Shown: positions 40,508-50,055, numbered from the stretch's first letter. The stretch: DNA of 64,000 nt from Pseudomonas sp. GL-B-19 (GCF_019956415.1 NZ_JAHBDK010000021.1:59824-123823), one strand, 5' to 3'. Made by a program: numbers and translations. Notes: generated from the sequence alone by a model not told the origin.

Positions 40508-40875
40508 ATCCAAACTCCTGCCAGAACGATTACCACCACGGAAACGGCGATAACGATTTTCGAGCCCAGTTTGCCGCCTTCAAGCGACTCGCCGATGCCC
40601 ATGTCCATCATCAAATGGCGCACACCGGCAACCAGGTGATACAGCAAGGCGGACAGGATGCCCCATGTCACTAGCTTGGCTAGCGGACTGGTCAGACACG
40701 CCTTCACCTGGCCAAAACCTTCTTCCGAGCTCAGCGACTTGTCCAATGCATAAAGCATGATGGCCAGGCTGACAAAGAGGATGATTCCGGAGATCCGGTG
40801 AAGAATGGACGTGTAAGCAGTGACTGGGAGTTTGATGGTCCTTAGGTCTAGGTTTACAGGTCGTTGGCTATTCAC
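40501..40875 (-). CDS. sdhC: Succinate dehydrogenase cytochrome b556 subunit
   Basis: A 124-residue heme-b anchor with three membrane helices. The start segment RPVNLDLRTIKLPVTAYTSILHRISG contains the conserved SxxHRxSG quinone-site motif, and ALLYHLVAGVRHLMMDMG contains the heme-ligand histidine. The only possible start in this frame near the N-terminus is GTG 40873-40875, because a TGA stands a few codons upstream. No clear Shine-Dalgarno sequence precedes it; a run of seven A lies 3-9 nt upstream. Confidence 0.93.
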   Translation of the reverse strand: MNSQRPVNLDLRTIKLPVTAYTSILHRISGIILFVSLAIMLYALDKSLSSEEGFGQVKACLTSPLAKLVTWGILSALLYHLVAGVRHLMMDMGIGESLEGGKLGSKIVIAVSVVVIVLAGVWIW

Positions 40876-41009
40876 GGCTTTTTTTCACACTGAAGAGCCC
40901 CTAACAATCAGGGCAAAGTTGTTGGGGAGTGCACTGGTCAGGTACCCACCACCCAGGGAGTGCGACCCCCAATAAAGCAGGCCCAAAAGCCCCTGGCGGT
41001 CGGAGGCCG

Positions 41010-41038
41010 AGTATAGACAGTTAGGCTACTAATGACAA
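41010..41038 (-). promoter_or_regulatory. Sigma70-type promoter for the sdhCDAB block
   Basis: TTGTCA (41033-41038), exactly 17 bp, then TATACT (41010-41015), read on the minus strand. It predicts a leader of about 128 nt before the sdhC GTG. Confidence 0.75.
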
Positions 41039-41152
41039 CGCGTTCACCTTCCCCTAATAGCTGATTGCACAAGTTGGATAAAAGGCGTAAATGGCAGTCA
41101 ATTTCGAGGAAAAAGTCCGGTTAAAGCCTTCTGGAGCAAGACTTTAGGCAAA

Positions 41153-41180
41153 TTGACATTCGAATTTATCTCACTATAGT
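41153..41180 (+). promoter_or_regulatory. Sigma70-type promoter for gltA
   Basis: TTGACA (41153-41158), 16 bp, TATAGT (41175-41180). It predicts a transcript starting about 50 nt before the gltA ATG, which is preceded by AGGAGG. Confidence 0.75.
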
Positions 41181-41238
41181 GGTGCGGGCCCTGCGTGGGG
41201 GGTCTGTCTGATGATTTCAAGCATAAATAGGAGGCCAC

Positions 41239-42528
41239 ATGGCTGACAAAAAAGCGCAGTTGATCATCGAGGGCGCAGCCCCCGTCGAGCTGCCCATTTT
41301 AACCGGCACCGTTGGTCCCGATGTTATCGATGTTCGGGGCCTGACGGCCACGGGCCGTTTCACCTTTGACCCTGGTTTCATGTCGACCGCTTCCTGCGAG
41401 TCGAAGATCACCTATATCGACGGCGACAACGGCATTCTGTTGCACCGCGGCTACCCGATCGAACAGCTGGCTGAAAAGTCGGACTACCTGGAAACCTGCT
41501 ATCTGCTGCTCAACGGCGAATTGCCGACCGCAGAACAGAAGGCCCAGTTTGTCAGCACCGTCAAGAACCACACCATGGTTCACGAGCAGCTGAAGACCTT
41601 CTTCAACGGCTTCCGTCGCGACGCCCACCCGATGGCCGTCATGTGCGGCGTAGTCGGCGCCCTCTCGGCGTTCTACCACGACTCCCTCGACATCAATAAC
41701 CCGCAGCATCGCGAAATTTCCGCGATCCGCCTGGTTGCCAAGATGCCGACACTGGCAGCGATGGTTTACAAGTACTCCATGGGCCAACCCATGATGTACC
41801 CGCGCAACGACCTGACGTACGCGGAAAACTTCCTGCACATGATGTTCAACACCCCGTGCGAGATCAAACCGATCAGCCCGGTGCTCGCCAAGGCCATGGA
41901 CCGGATCTTCATCCTCCATGCCGACCACGAGCAGAACGCATCGACTTCCACCGTACGCCTGGCCGGCTCTTCGGGTGCCAACCCGTTCGCCTGTATCGCC
42001 GCCGGCATCGCTGCACTGTGGGGCCCTGCCCACGGCGGCGCGAACGAAGCCGTTCTGACCATGCTCGATGAAATTGGCGATGTGTCGAACATCGACAAGT
42101 ACATCGCCAAGGCCAAGGACAAGAACGATCCGTTCAAACTGATGGGCTTCGGTCACCGGGTTTACAAAAACCGCGACCCACGCGCTACCGTCATGAAGCA
42201 GACCTGCGACGAAGTACTGAAAGAACTGGGCATCAACAACGATCCGCAACTCGAACTGGCCATGCGCCTGGAAGAGATCGCCCTGACCGACCCGTACTTC
42301 ATCGAACGCTCGCTGTACCCGAACGTCGACTTCTACTCGGGGATCATCCTCAAGGCGATCGGCATTCCAACCAGCATGTTCACCGTGATCTTCGCTCTGG
42401 CGCGGACTGTCGGCTGGATCTCCCACTGGAAAGAAATGCTCTCCAGCCCGTACAAGATTGGCCGCCCGCGCCAGCTGTACACCGGCTACGAGTCGCGTGA
42501 CATCACCAAGCTGGAAGACCGCAAATAA
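41239..42528 (+). CDS. gltA: Citrate synthase
   Basis: First enzyme of the TCA cycle: acetyl-CoA plus oxaloacetate to citrate. The 429-residue length is that of the type II, NADH-sensitive hexameric enzymes of Gram-negatives. Motifs are [31 protein letters not shown] with the active-site His and [14 protein letters not shown] with the second active-site His and following Arg. It starts at ATG 41239 after a strong AGGAGG and ends at a hairpin terminator. It is divergent from sdhC. Confidence 0.98.
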   Translation: MADKKAQLIIEGAAPVELPILTGTVGPDVIDVRGLTATGRFTFDPGFMSTASCESKITYIDGDNGILLHRGYPIEQLAEKSDYLETCYLLLNGELPTAEQKAQFVSTVKNHTMVHEQLKTFFNGFRRDAHPMAVMCGVVGALSAFYHDSLDINNPQHREISAIRLVAKMPTLAAMVYKYSMGQPMMYPRNDLTYAENFLHMMFNTPCEIKPISPVLAKAMDRIFILHADHEQNASTSTVRLAGSSGANPFACIAAGIAALWGPAHGGANEAVLTMLDEIGDVSNIDKYIAKAKDKNDPFKLMGFGHRVYKNRDPRATVMKQTCDEVLKELGINNDPQLELAMRLEEIALTDPYFIERSLYPNVDFYSGIILKAIGIPTSMFTVIFALARTVGWISHWKEMLSSPYKIGRPRQLYTGYESRDITKLEDRK

Positions 42529-42563
42529 GACCTGTCTTGCGATAACGTCTTAAGCTGCACCGT

Positions 42564-42593
42564 AAACGGCCTCTATATATAGAGGCCGTTTTT
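42564..42593 (+). terminator. Terminator after gltA
   Basis: AAACGGCCTCTA pairs with TAGAGGCCGTTT, followed by TT and a T-rich tail. Confidence 0.88.
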
Positions 42594-42623
42594 GTTTGTG
42601 TGCTTTGAGGTTTGGTTGGTTGT

Positions 42624-42940
42624 GTACATATCCGTTTCTTTGGGTGTGGCTGCTGGCGGTTTCGCTCTTACAGCGAGTCACTTTCGAAAAGCGCGAAAGT
42701 AACCAAAGCGCTTTTGCCCCTCCATTCGGTGCCTCGCCCAGGCTCGGCATGCCCTCACTCCGGCATTGCTCCGGGGGCGGCTACCGGAGCGAAGGAACGC
42801 CGAGCCTAGGCGAGGGGCCGGACGCTCGGGGCGAGACCTTTGCTTCCTTTGGGCTGGGCCGGCACTCCGGCGTTTGCCAAAGGGAGTCGACCGTCAGGGC
42901 GAAACCATAAGTCGCCGTTACCGCAGAAATGGATATGTAC
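42624..42940. repeat. About 317-bp nested palindromic element (MITE-like)
   Basis: The ends are inverted repeats: GTACATATCCGTTTCT (42624-42639) and its reverse complement with one mismatch (42925-42940). Inside, GGTTTCGC (42658-42665) pairs with GCGAAACC (42899-42906), and GCCTCGCCCAGGCTCGGC (about 42732) pairs with GCCGAGCCTAGGCGAGG (about 42800). No credible reading frame of its own is present. I recall similar GTAACCAAAGCGC-bearing blocks as frequent in P. fluorescens-group genomes. It lies between two terminators, away from the flanking genes. Confidence 0.75.
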
Positions 42941-42977
42941 CCAATCAACAAAACTCAGGTCGATTACCGCCCAACAA

Positions 42978-43008
42978 AAAATGCCCCGATCTCTCGACCG
43001 GGGCATTT
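42978..43008 (-). terminator. Terminator downstream of actP
   Basis: AAATGCCCC pairs with GGGGCATTT across a loop, followed on the minus strand by a six-T run. Confidence 0.87.
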
Positions 43009-43044
43009 CTGTTTAACGCAATTTACATAACCAAATCTGAAGCC

Positions 43045-44703
43045 TTAGTGCGAAACCGCCCCACTCGCCCCCAAACCAGTCTGCGAACGAACAAACTGAG
43101 GAAAGAACAGCGCGCGCTCGTTGTCAGCCGCAGTCGACTTGTCAGTGATCGAGAAGAACCAGATACCAACGAAGGCAATCGCCATGGAGAACAGTGCCGG
43201 GTACTCATACGGGAAGATCGCCTTCTCGTGATGCAGGATCTGCACCCAAATGGTTGGCCCAAGCACCATCAAGCCAACAGCACTCACCAGGCCCAACCAT
43301 CCGCCGATCATTGCACCGCGGGTGGTCAGCTTCTTCCAGTACATGGAAAGCAGCAGCACCGGGAAGTTACAGCTCGCCGCGATGGAGAACGCCAGGCCCA
43401 CCATGAACGCGATGTTCTGGCTTTCAAACAGAATGCCCAGGCCGATCGCCAGCACCGCCAGAGCGATAGTGGTGATTTTCGAGACGCGAATCTCGTCTTT
43501 CTCGTTGGCCTTGCCCTTCTTGATTACGCTGGCATACAGGTCATGAGACACCGCCGATGCACCGGCCAGGGTCAGACCGGCAACAACTGCCAGGATGGTC
43601 GCGAACGCTACCGCCGAGATGAAGCCGAGGAAAATACTGCCACCCACCGCGTTGGCCAGGTGCACCGCCGCCATGTTGTTGCCGCCCAACAGCGCGCCCG
43701 CCGCATCTTTGAATTCCGGATTGGTGCTGACCAGCAGGATCGCGCCGAAGCCGATAATGAATGTCAGGATGTAGAAGTAACCAATGAAGCCGGTTGCATA
43801 CAGCACGCTCTTGCGAGCTTCTTTCGCGTCACTCACGGTGAAGAAGCGCATCAGAATGTGCGGCAGGCCAGCGGTACCGAACATCAGTGCCAGGCCCAGG
43901 GAGAACGCCGAGATCGGGTCTTTCACCAGACCGCCCGGGCTCATGATCGCTTCACCTTTAGGGTGAACCTTGATCGCCTCGGAAAACAGCATGTTGAAGT
44001 CGAAGTTGACGTGCTTCATCACCATCAGTGCCATGAACGAGGCACCGGACAGCAGCAGCACGGCCTTGATGATCTGCACCCAGGTGGTCGCCAGCATGCC
44101 GCCGAACAACACATACATGCACATCAGGATACCGACCAGGATCACCGCAACGTAGTAGTCGAGACCGAACAGCAGCTGGATCAGCTTGCCGGCACCGACC
44201 ATCTGCGCGATCAGGTAGAACGCCACCACCACCAGCGAACCGCAAGCGGACAGCGTGCGGATCTGGGTTTGCCCGAGGCGGTAGGACGCCACGTCGGCGA
44301 AGGTGTATTTACCCAGGTTGCGCAGACGCTCGGCGATCAGGAACAGAATGATCGGCCAGCCCACCAGGAAGCCGATCGAGTAGATCAGGCCGTCGTAGCC
44401 AGAGGTGAACACCAGGGCGGAAATACCCAGGAAGGACGCCGCGGACATGTAGTCACCGGCAATCGCCAGACCGTTCTGGAAACCAGTGATCTTGCCGCCC
44501 GCCGCATAGTAGTCGGCGGCCGAGTTGTTTTTCTTGGAGGCCCAGTAAGTGATACACAAAGTCGCGCCGACGAACACCACGAACATCAGGATTGCGGCAA
44601 CGTTCAGCGGTTGTTTAGTCACTGCACCGGTCAAGGCGTCAGCCGCCCAGGCCCCAGGTGCGAATGCTGCAACGCTCAATAGAGCCATTAGACGCCGGAT
44701 CAT
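43045..44703 (-). CDS. actP: Cation/acetate symporter
   Basis: Sodium-coupled uptake of acetate and related short monocarboxylates; member of the sodium:solute symporter family. The 552-residue protein starts with a short N-terminal signal-like helix ([16 protein letters not shown]) and has about 12 further hydrophobic segments, including the [23 protein letters not shown] segment. It overlaps the DUF485 gene by 4 bp, the standard yjcH-actP pair. The neighbouring gltA, sucs and sdh genes make this a carbon-uptake plus TCA neighbourhood. Confidence 0.94.
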   Translation of the reverse strand: MIRRLMALLSVAAFAPGAWAADALTGAVTKQPLNVAAILMFVVFVGATLCITYWASKKNNSAADYYAAGGKITGFQNGLAIAGDYMSAASFLGISALVFTSGYDGLIYSIGFLVGWPIILFLIAERLRNLGKYTFADVASYRLGQTQIRTLSACGSLVVVAFYLIAQMVGAGKLIQLLFGLDYYVAVILVGILMCMYVLFGGMLATTWVQIIKAVLLLSGASFMALMVMKHVNFDFNMLFSEAIKVHPKGEAIMSPGGLVKDPISAFSLGLALMFGTAGLPHILMRFFTVSDAKEARKSVLYATGFIGYFYILTFIIGFGAILLVSTNPEFKDAAGALLGGNNMAAVHLANAVGGSIFLGFISAVAFATILAVVAGLTLAGASAVSHDLYASVIKKGKANEKDEIRVSKITTIALAVLAIGLGILFESQNIAFMVGLAFSIAASCNFPVLLLSMYWKKLTTRGAMIGGWLGLVSAVGLMVLGPTIWVQILHHEKAIFPYEYPALFSMAIAFVGIWFFSITDKSTAADNERALFFPQFVRSQTGLGASGAVSH

Positions 44704-45011
44704 TGCTGAGCCTCCTTGAGAATCGCATTGTTCAGGTCGTCGAATTCGCCATTGGCGCGTCGTACGTAGATTGCAGTCAGGATAAAGGCCGAGAGAATCA
44801 GCCCGACACCAATCGGTATCCCCCAGGTAATCGAAGACTCAGGGCTGATTTTCGCCCCCAGTACATGCGGCCCGTAAGCAATCAAAAGGATGAATCCGGA
44901 GTAAAGCCCAAGCATGATCGCCGAAAGTATCCAGGCGAATCGCTCCCTCTTACTGACCAGCTCCTTGAAGCGCGAGCTGTTTTGAATCGAGAGGTAAATG
45001 CTGTCGTTCAT
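44700..45011 (-). CDS. yjcH: DUF485 membrane protein, partner of ActP
   Basis: A 103-residue protein with two hydrophobic helices ([22 protein letters not shown] and [20 protein letters not shown]) and the DUF485 N-terminal [17 protein letters not shown] motif. It is encoded just before actP with a 4-bp overlap and is usually co-expressed with it. ATG 45009-45011 is preceded by GAGG. The frame reads on upstream but not convincingly. Its role in transport is not known. Confidence 0.88.
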   Translation of the reverse strand: MNDSIYLSIQNSSRFKELVSKRERFAWILSAIMLGLYSGFILLIAYGPHVLGAKISPESSITWGIPIGVGLILSAFILTAIYVRRANGEFDDLNNAILKEAQQ

Positions 45012-45122
45012 TGTTTTTATCCTCGCAGCACAGATTATTGTTAGAACGTTATCCACTCTATGCGGCTGCGAAACAGGTTCCAGACGACCTTAGTCTTAGA
45101 ACGACATGACAGTTTTGTTCCC

Positions 45123-45190
45123 TGTAGGAGCCCGGCTCGCCGGCGATGGCGATCTTGAGGCCGCCTTCGCCGGCAAGCCGGACTCCTACA
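45123..45190. repeat. REP doublet upstream of the actP operon
   Basis: Arms 45123-45149 and 45166-45190 of the GTAGGAGCCCGGCTCGCCGGCG / GCCGGCAAGCCGG type, with a few differences between the arms. Confidence 0.87.
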
Positions 45191-45198
45191 GAAAAGCA

Positions 45199-45234
45199 AA
45201 AGGCTGCTTGGCAGTAATGCCAAGCAGCCCTTTA
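45199..45234 (-). terminator. Terminator downstream of the betaine-binding protein gene
   Basis: GGCTGCTTGGCA pairs with TGCCAAGCAGCC. On the minus strand it is followed by TTTTGCTTTT. Confidence 0.87.
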
Positions 45235-45262
45235 AGGTGCTGACCAGACGCGTCAGCTCAAA

Positions 45263-46114
45263 TCATTTGGTCCAGTCGGCAACGCGCTCCGGGTGTTTGG
45301 CCACCCAATCTTTCGCAGCGGCTTCCGGCTTGGCGCCATCTTGAATCGCCAACATGACTTCGCCGATTTCGTCTTTCGACGCCCACTGGAAGTTTTTCAG
45401 GAACTTGGCCACTTCCGGCGCTTTGGTGGCGAGTTCTTTGCTGCCGATGTTATTTACAGTTTCAGCGGCGCCATAAACGCCTTTCGGATCGTCCAGGAAG
45501 CGCAGTTTCCACTTCGCAAACATCCAGTGCGGCACCCAACCGGTTACCGCGATGGATTCGTTTTTCTTCTCGGCACGGGTCAGCTCGGCAATCATGCCGG
45601 CGCCGGAACTGGCCTTGAGTTGATACCCGGTCAGGTCGTAGTCCTTGATGGCCTGTTCGGACTTGAGCATCACGCCTGAACCGGCGTCGATGCCGACGAT
45701 GCGGTCTTTGAAGCTGTCGTCGGTTTTCAGATCGCCGATGGTTTTGGCCTTGACGTACTCCGGTACGATCAAACCGATTTTTGCATCTTTGAAGTTCGGA
45801 CCGTAATCAACGACTTGATCCTTGTTCTTGGTCCAGTAATCACCGTGTGTCACCGGCAGCCAGGCCGACAACATGGCGTCGAGTTTGCCGGTGGCCACAC
45901 CCTGCCACATGATTCCGGTCGCAACGGCTTGCAGCTTTACGTCATAACCGAGTTTCTGCCTGATCACTTCTGCCGCCACGTTAGTCGTGGCAACGCTGTC
46001 CGACCAGCCGTCGACATAACCGATAGTCACTGCCTTGCCTTCGGCGCTGGCCACAGTAGAACTGATCGCCAGCACCAAAGCGGCACCTGCGCCCAAGAGT
46101 CGTCGCATCTTCAT
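45263..46114 (-). CDS. Glycine betaine/choline-type ABC transporter substrate-binding protein (orphan)
   Basis: A 283-residue periplasmic protein of the OpuAC family. The signal peptide (MKMRRLLGAGAALVLAISSTVASAEG) is cleaved after SAE-type residues near 24. The aromatic positions expected for quaternary-ammonium binding can be seen in YVDGWSDSVATTN, MLSAWLPVTHGDYW, and VTGWVPHWMFAKWKL. It is not accompanied by permease or ATPase genes, so it probably serves a transporter encoded elsewhere. Substrate (choline, betaine, carnitine) cannot be decided. Confidence 0.86.
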   Translation of the reverse strand: MKMRRLLGAGAALVLAISSTVASAEGKAVTIGYVDGWSDSVATTNVAAEVIRQKLGYDVKLQAVATGIMWQGVATGKLDAMLSAWLPVTHGDYWTKNKDQVVDYGPNFKDAKIGLIVPEYVKAKTIGDLKTDDSFKDRIVGIDAGSGVMLKSEQAIKDYDLTGYQLKASSGAGMIAELTRAEKKNESIAVTGWVPHWMFAKWKLRFLDDPKGVYGAAETVNNIGSKELATKAPEVAKFLKNFQWASKDEIGEVMLAIQDGAKPEAAAKDWVAKHPERVADWTK

Positions 46115-46456
46115 TGTTACTTCCCCGAAAGTGCTGCGCTCGACGGGTGCCGAGTCGCGTCAACGTATTGTTATGATGCACAGCGCCCCCATCACGCCCA
46201 CCGCAAACTCGTTCGAACATCAGCGTGATTTATCTATGAGAGCACTGATGCGTCGATAATCAACCTCACGACAACTGCGACCTGCTCTGCCAGCGACCTC
46301 AAGGCACCGAGAAACGACATCAGAACGCCATAGTTCTTGGCCAGCGCAAACACCCCGGCCAATCCGCCCGAACTTTGCGTGTCAACGTTATGCGGGGCAC
46401 CTGATCTGCGGCAAATGCAGGTAACATGCGCGGCTTTGTTCCCAGACGGCCTGACC
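46115..46456. other. Intergenic region between the betaine-binding protein gene and the GH17 gene
   Basis: A 342-bp divergent gap. It probably holds the promoters of both genes. A 225-bp minus-strand open frame (46234-46458) crosses it but overlaps the GH17 start and looks non-coding. Nothing else was recognised. Confidence 0.5.
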
Positions 46457-48010
46457 ATGCCCGCAACATCACGTTTTCCTTTTTCTGCTTATTTATTCGC
46501 CTGCGTGCTGGGGCTATTTGCCTTCGTCGGCTTCTGGTACGGCTTGGGCAAACCGGTGATTTTGCCGGACGTGGCCAGCGCGACGCACAAGCTGCAATGC
46601 GCCTCCTACACGCCGTTCGACAAGGATCAATCACCGTTCGATCAGCCGTTCAAATTGCGCCCGGAACGCATGGACGCCGACCTTGCGCTGCTGGCCAAAA
46701 GCTTCGAATGCATCCGCACCTATTCCATGACCGGTCTGGAGGCCATCCCTGATCTGGCACGCAAGCACGGTCTGAAACTGATGATTGGCGCTTGGGTCAA
46801 CAGCAATCCGATCGACACCGATAAAGAGGTCGACCTGCTGATCGCCTCGGCGAATACCAACGCCGACGTGGTGACTGCGGTCATCGTCGGTAACGAAACC
46901 CTGCTGCGCAAAGAGGTCACCGGCGCGCAACTGGCCAAGCTGATTAACAAGGTCAAAAGCCAGGTCAAACAGCCCGTCACTTACGCCGACGTCTGGGAAT
47001 TCTGGCTCAAGCACCCGGAAATCGCCCCGGCGGTCGACTTCCTGACCATCCATTTGCTTCCGTACTGGGAAGATAATCCCTCGAACATCGACGCGGCCCT
47101 GCAACATGTGGCCGAAGTGCGTCAGGTGTTCGGCAACAAGTTCGCACCCAAAGACGTGATGATCGGGGAAACCGGCTGGCCGAGCGAAGGCCGTCAACGT
47201 GAGACCGCCCTGCCGAGCCGGGTCAATGAAGCCAAGTTCATTCGCGGTTTTGTCGTCATGGCTGAACAGCAAGGCTGGCATTACAACCTGATCGAAGCCT
47301 TCGACCAGCCGTGGAAACGTGCCAGCGAAGGTGCGGTCGGCGGTTACTGGGGACTGTTCGACGCGGATCGTCAGGACAAGGGCGTACTGGCAGGTCCGGT
47401 GACTAACGTGCCGTACTGGTCGCAATGGCTCGCTGTGGGCGGCTTGATTTTCCTCGGCACGCTGATCCTCGGCGGTCGCGTTCGCAGTACTCGCGCGGCG
47501 CTGGTGCTGCCACTGCTCGGCGCGCTGGCGGCTTGCTCGATTGGCGCGTGGGGTGATCTGGCCCGCGTTACCACGCGATTTGCGAGCGAATGGTTGTGGG
47601 TGGCGCTGCTGACGGCTTTGAATCTGCTGGTGCTGGCGCATGCAGCGCTGACGTTGAGCGCACGCACCGGTTGGCGTGAGCGGGCATTCAACGCGCTGGA
47701 GCGCCGCGCTGGCTGGCTGCTCGCGACGGCGGGGTTTGCCGCGGCGGTGATGATGCTGGAGCTGGTGCTTGATCCGCGTTATCGCAGCTTCCCGAGTGTG
47801 GCATTTATCCTGCCGGCACTTGTGTACCTGTGCCGCCCGGTGAACGTGCCACGTCGGGAGATTGCGTTGCTGACCTTCATTATTGGCGCAGGCATTGCGC
47901 CGCAGCTGTACCGTGAAGGTTTGCAGAACCAGCAGGCCTGGGGTTGGGCGCTAGTTAGTGTGCTGATGGTGGCGGCTTTGTGGCGCAGTTTGCGGGTTCG
48001 CAAAGCTTAA
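46457..48010 (+). CDS. Membrane-bound GH17-type beta-glucosidase/glucosyltransferase-like protein
   Basis: A 517-residue protein: an N-terminal membrane helix (about residues 8-30), a GH17 catalytic domain (about 35-300), then a C-terminal block of about seven to eight hydrophobic helices. The two GH17 carboxylates are visible: Glu147 in IVGNET (acid/base) and Glu238 in IGETGWPSEG (nucleophile). In proteobacteria related proteins act as beta-1,3-glucan glucosyltransferases, so membrane glucan modification is a likely role, but the C-terminal helices give no further hint. ATG 46457 has no strong SD. Confidence 0.85.
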   Translation: MPATSRFPFSAYLFACVLGLFAFVGFWYGLGKPVILPDVASATHKLQCASYTPFDKDQSPFDQPFKLRPERMDADLALLAKSFECIRTYSMTGLEAIPDLARKHGLKLMIGAWVNSNPIDTDKEVDLLIASANTNADVVTAVIVGNETLLRKEVTGAQLAKLINKVKSQVKQPVTYADVWEFWLKHPEIAPAVDFLTIHLLPYWEDNPSNIDAALQHVAEVRQVFGNKFAPKDVMIGETGWPSEGRQRETALPSRVNEAKFIRGFVVMAEQQGWHYNLIEAFDQPWKRASEGAVGGYWGLFDADRQDKGVLAGPVTNVPYWSQWLAVGGLIFLGTLILGGRVRSTRAALVLPLLGALAACSIGAWGDLARVTTRFASEWLWVALLTALNLLVLAHAALTLSARTGWRERAFNALERRAGWLLATAGFAAAVMMLELVLDPRYRSFPSVAFILPALVYLCRPVNVPRREIALLTFIIGAGIAPQLYREGLQNQQAWGWALVSVLMVAALWRSLRVRKA

Positions 48011-48033
48011 ATTCTCAGCACGGCTGCCGGCCT

Positions 48034-48156
48034 CATCGTCGGAACGCCGCCCGGAGCCGGCTCACTCCTACATTTGATCTTCGTCGCACACAGATTTTGT
48101 ATTCACTGAAGATCTACTGTAGGAGTGAGCCGGCTCCGGGCGGCGTTCCGACGATG
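48034..48156. repeat. REP doublet (GAGCCGGCTCCGGGCGGCG subtype)
   Basis: Two inverted long copies of about 38 bp, 48034-48072 and 48119-48156, core GTCGGAACGCCGCCCGG, convergent between two genes. Confidence 0.92.
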
Positions 48157-48164
48157 GCTGACGA

Positions 48165-48533
48165 TCAGACGCCGCGACTTTCCCGAACCAACCGCAACCC
48201 CGCAATCACCACCGCAAAAACAGCCAGCGTCGTGTTGTACAACGCCAACGCCGGAAACCCGAACACCAGCGACAGCACCGCCAGCCACCACCCTGCCCGT
48301 CCCGGCAGCACGAAGCCAAGCACGGCCGCCGCGATCGCCGCCCAGCCCAACACACTGAAGTGAATCATCAAGCCCAGGTTCGAACGAACCGCACATTCCC
48401 ATCGGCTCGCCTCGTCGACGCAGAGGCCCACCCACTGCGCATCCTCCATGAAGCCATAACGCGCGCCGTAACTGGCGGCCAGCCATAAAGGCAGCAAAAC
48501 GAGTAGCAGGACCACGGGCAGACGGCGGGACAT
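48165..48533 (-). CDS. Small uncharacterised membrane protein
   Basis: A 122-residue protein with an N-terminal hydrophobic segment (PVVLLLVLLPLWLAASYGA, which could be a signal anchor), a soluble part with two cysteines (WVGLCVDEASRWECAV), and two further helices. ATG 48531-48533 is preceded by GGAG. No family was recognised. It is convergent with the GH17 gene and divergent from the hydrolase gene. Confidence 0.65.
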   Translation of the reverse strand: MSRRLPVVLLLVLLPLWLAASYGARYGFMEDAQWVGLCVDEASRWECAVRSNLGLMIHFSVLGWAAIAAAVLGFVLPGRAGWWLAVLSLVFGFPALALYNTTLAVFAVVIAGLRLVRESRGV

Positions 48534-48756
48534 GAAACACTCCAATAGGCAAAAACGGCGGCCAGCTTAATCCTCCGACAGCGGTATGCAAACGTGAGCA
48601 ACATAAAACTGGTCACGAAATCGCTGCTAAGTGTATCGTCCAGCTACTATTACCCGGAAATAAGCCTCTTTGGTGCCGATGCGTGGCACTTTGGCGCAAC
48701 ACCGATGGTCATAGCCTGCGAACTTCATTCGGCACCTTCTTCTAAGGGATCTAGTC

Positions 48757-50055
48757 ATGCTCCGTTCCTTGCGCTTCGCCGCCCTCTTTGGCGGCCTTAT
48801 TTTGAGTGCATCCGCACTGGCGGTCGATATCGACGCCGCCAGTTATGGCTACCCCTTGACCAACCCGTTCGAGGCGACCATCGCCACGACACCTCCAGAC
48901 CTGCGTCCGGAATTACCGCAGAACGCCGACATCAATCAGGAAGATCGCAGTATCACGCTGCGCCCGGAGCGTGCATTCGAACTGCCAGACAACTTCTGGG
49001 CGGTGAAGAGCCTCACCTACCGCATCGCTACGCAAGATAAAGCCGCACCGCTGATCTTCCTGATTGCCGGCACCGGCGCACGTTTTGACAGCAGCCTCAA
49101 TGAATACCTGAAAAAGCTTTACTACCAGGCCGGCTACCATGTGGTGCAACTGTCATCGCCAACCAGTTTCGACTTCATGAGCGCCGCTTCGCGCTTTGCC
49201 ACTCCGGGTGTCACCAAGGAAGACGCCGAAGACTTATACCGGGTGATGCAGGCCGTGCGGGCAGAAAACCCGAAAGTGCCAGTCACCGATTACTACCTGA
49301 CCGGTTACAGCCTGGGCGCACTGGACGCAGCGTTTGTCGCGCACCTGGACGAGACACGCCGCAGCTTCAACTTCAAGAAAGTCTTGCTGCTCAACCCGCC
49401 GGTCAACCTGTACACCTCGATCACCAACCTGGACAAGCTGGTCCAGACCGAGGTCAAGGGTATCAACAGCAGCACCACGTTCTATGAGCTGGTGCTAAAC
49501 AAACTGACCCGCTACTTCCAGGAGAAAGGTTACATCGACCTCAACGATGCCCTGCTCTACGACTTCCAGCAGTCCAAGGAGCACCTGACCAACGAGCAAT
49601 TGGCCATGCTGATCGGCACGTCGTTCCGCTTCTCGGCGGCCGACATTGCGTTCACCTCGGACCTGATCAACCGTCGCGGCCTGATCACGCCACCGAAGTT
49701 CCCGATCACCGAAGGCACCAGCCTCACGCCGTTCCTCAAGCGTGCGCTGCAGTGCGACTTCGACTGCTACATCACTGAACAGGTCATCCCCATGTGGCGT
49801 GCCCGCACCGACGGCGGCAGCCTGCTGCAACTGATCGACCAGGTGAGCCTCTACGCCCTCAAGGACTACTTGCACAACAGCCCGAAAATCGCCGTCATGC
49901 ACAATGCCGACGACGTGATCCTGGGCCCTGGCGACCTCGGCTTCCTGCGCAAGACATTCGGCGATCGCTTGACCGTTTATCCATACGGCGGCCATTGCGG
50001 CAACCTTAACTACCGCGTCAACAGCGACGCCATGCTGGAGTTTTTCCGTGGCTAA
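48757..50055 (+). CDS. Exported alpha/beta-hydrolase encoded with mlaA
   Basis: A 432-residue protein with a Sec signal peptide (MLRSLRFAALFGGLILSASALAV). A serine-hydrolase triad can be proposed: Ser185 in TGYSLGALDA (nucleophile elbow), Asp385 or Asp386 in HNADDVILGP, and His413 in GGHCGNLNY. The Cys pair QCDFDCY may form a disulfide, which fits a periplasmic place. Its last 8 bases overlap the mlaA start, so the two are made together. The likely substrate is a lipid or an ester, given the MlaA partner, but this is only inferred. Confidence 0.82.
   Translation: MLRSLRFAALFGGLILSASALAVDIDAASYGYPLTNPFEATIATTPPDLRPELPQNADINQEDRSITLRPERAFELPDNFWAVKSLTYRIATQDKAAPLIFLIAGTGARFDSSLNEYLKKLYYQAGYHVVQLSSPTSFDFMSAASRFATPGVTKEDAEDLYRVMQAVRAENPKVPVTDYYLTGYSLGALDAAFVAHLDETRRSFNFKKVLLLNPPVNLYTSITNLDKLVQTEVKGINSSTTFYELVLNKLTRYFQEKGYIDLNDALLYDFQQSKEHLTNEQLAMLIGTSFRFSAADIAFTSDLINRRGLITPPKFPITEGTSLTPFLKRALQCDFDCYITEQVIPMWRARTDGGSLLQLIDQVSLYALKDYLHNSPKIAVMHNADDVILGPGDLGFLRKTFGDRLTVYPYGGHCGNLNYRVNSDAMLEFFRG

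Larger units (their letters stand above)
40876..41238. other. Divergent control region between sdhC and gltA
   Basis: A 363-bp non-coding region. It holds both divergent promoters, separated by about 115 bp, a long (about 128 nt) sdhC leader and a short (about 50 nt) gltA leader. No regulator operator was identified in the space between them. Confidence 0.7.

Noticed and set aside
42766..44682. A 638-codon plus-strand frame antisense to actP
   Set aside because: Starts inside the palindromic element and lies antisense to an intact symporter gene; His/Gln/Arg-rich translation of the sort seen in false frames.
46234..46458. Minus-strand 74-codon frame in the betaine/GH17 gap
   Set aside because: It overlaps the GH17 start, has no RBS and no family resemblance; could be a decayed gene but nothing proves it.
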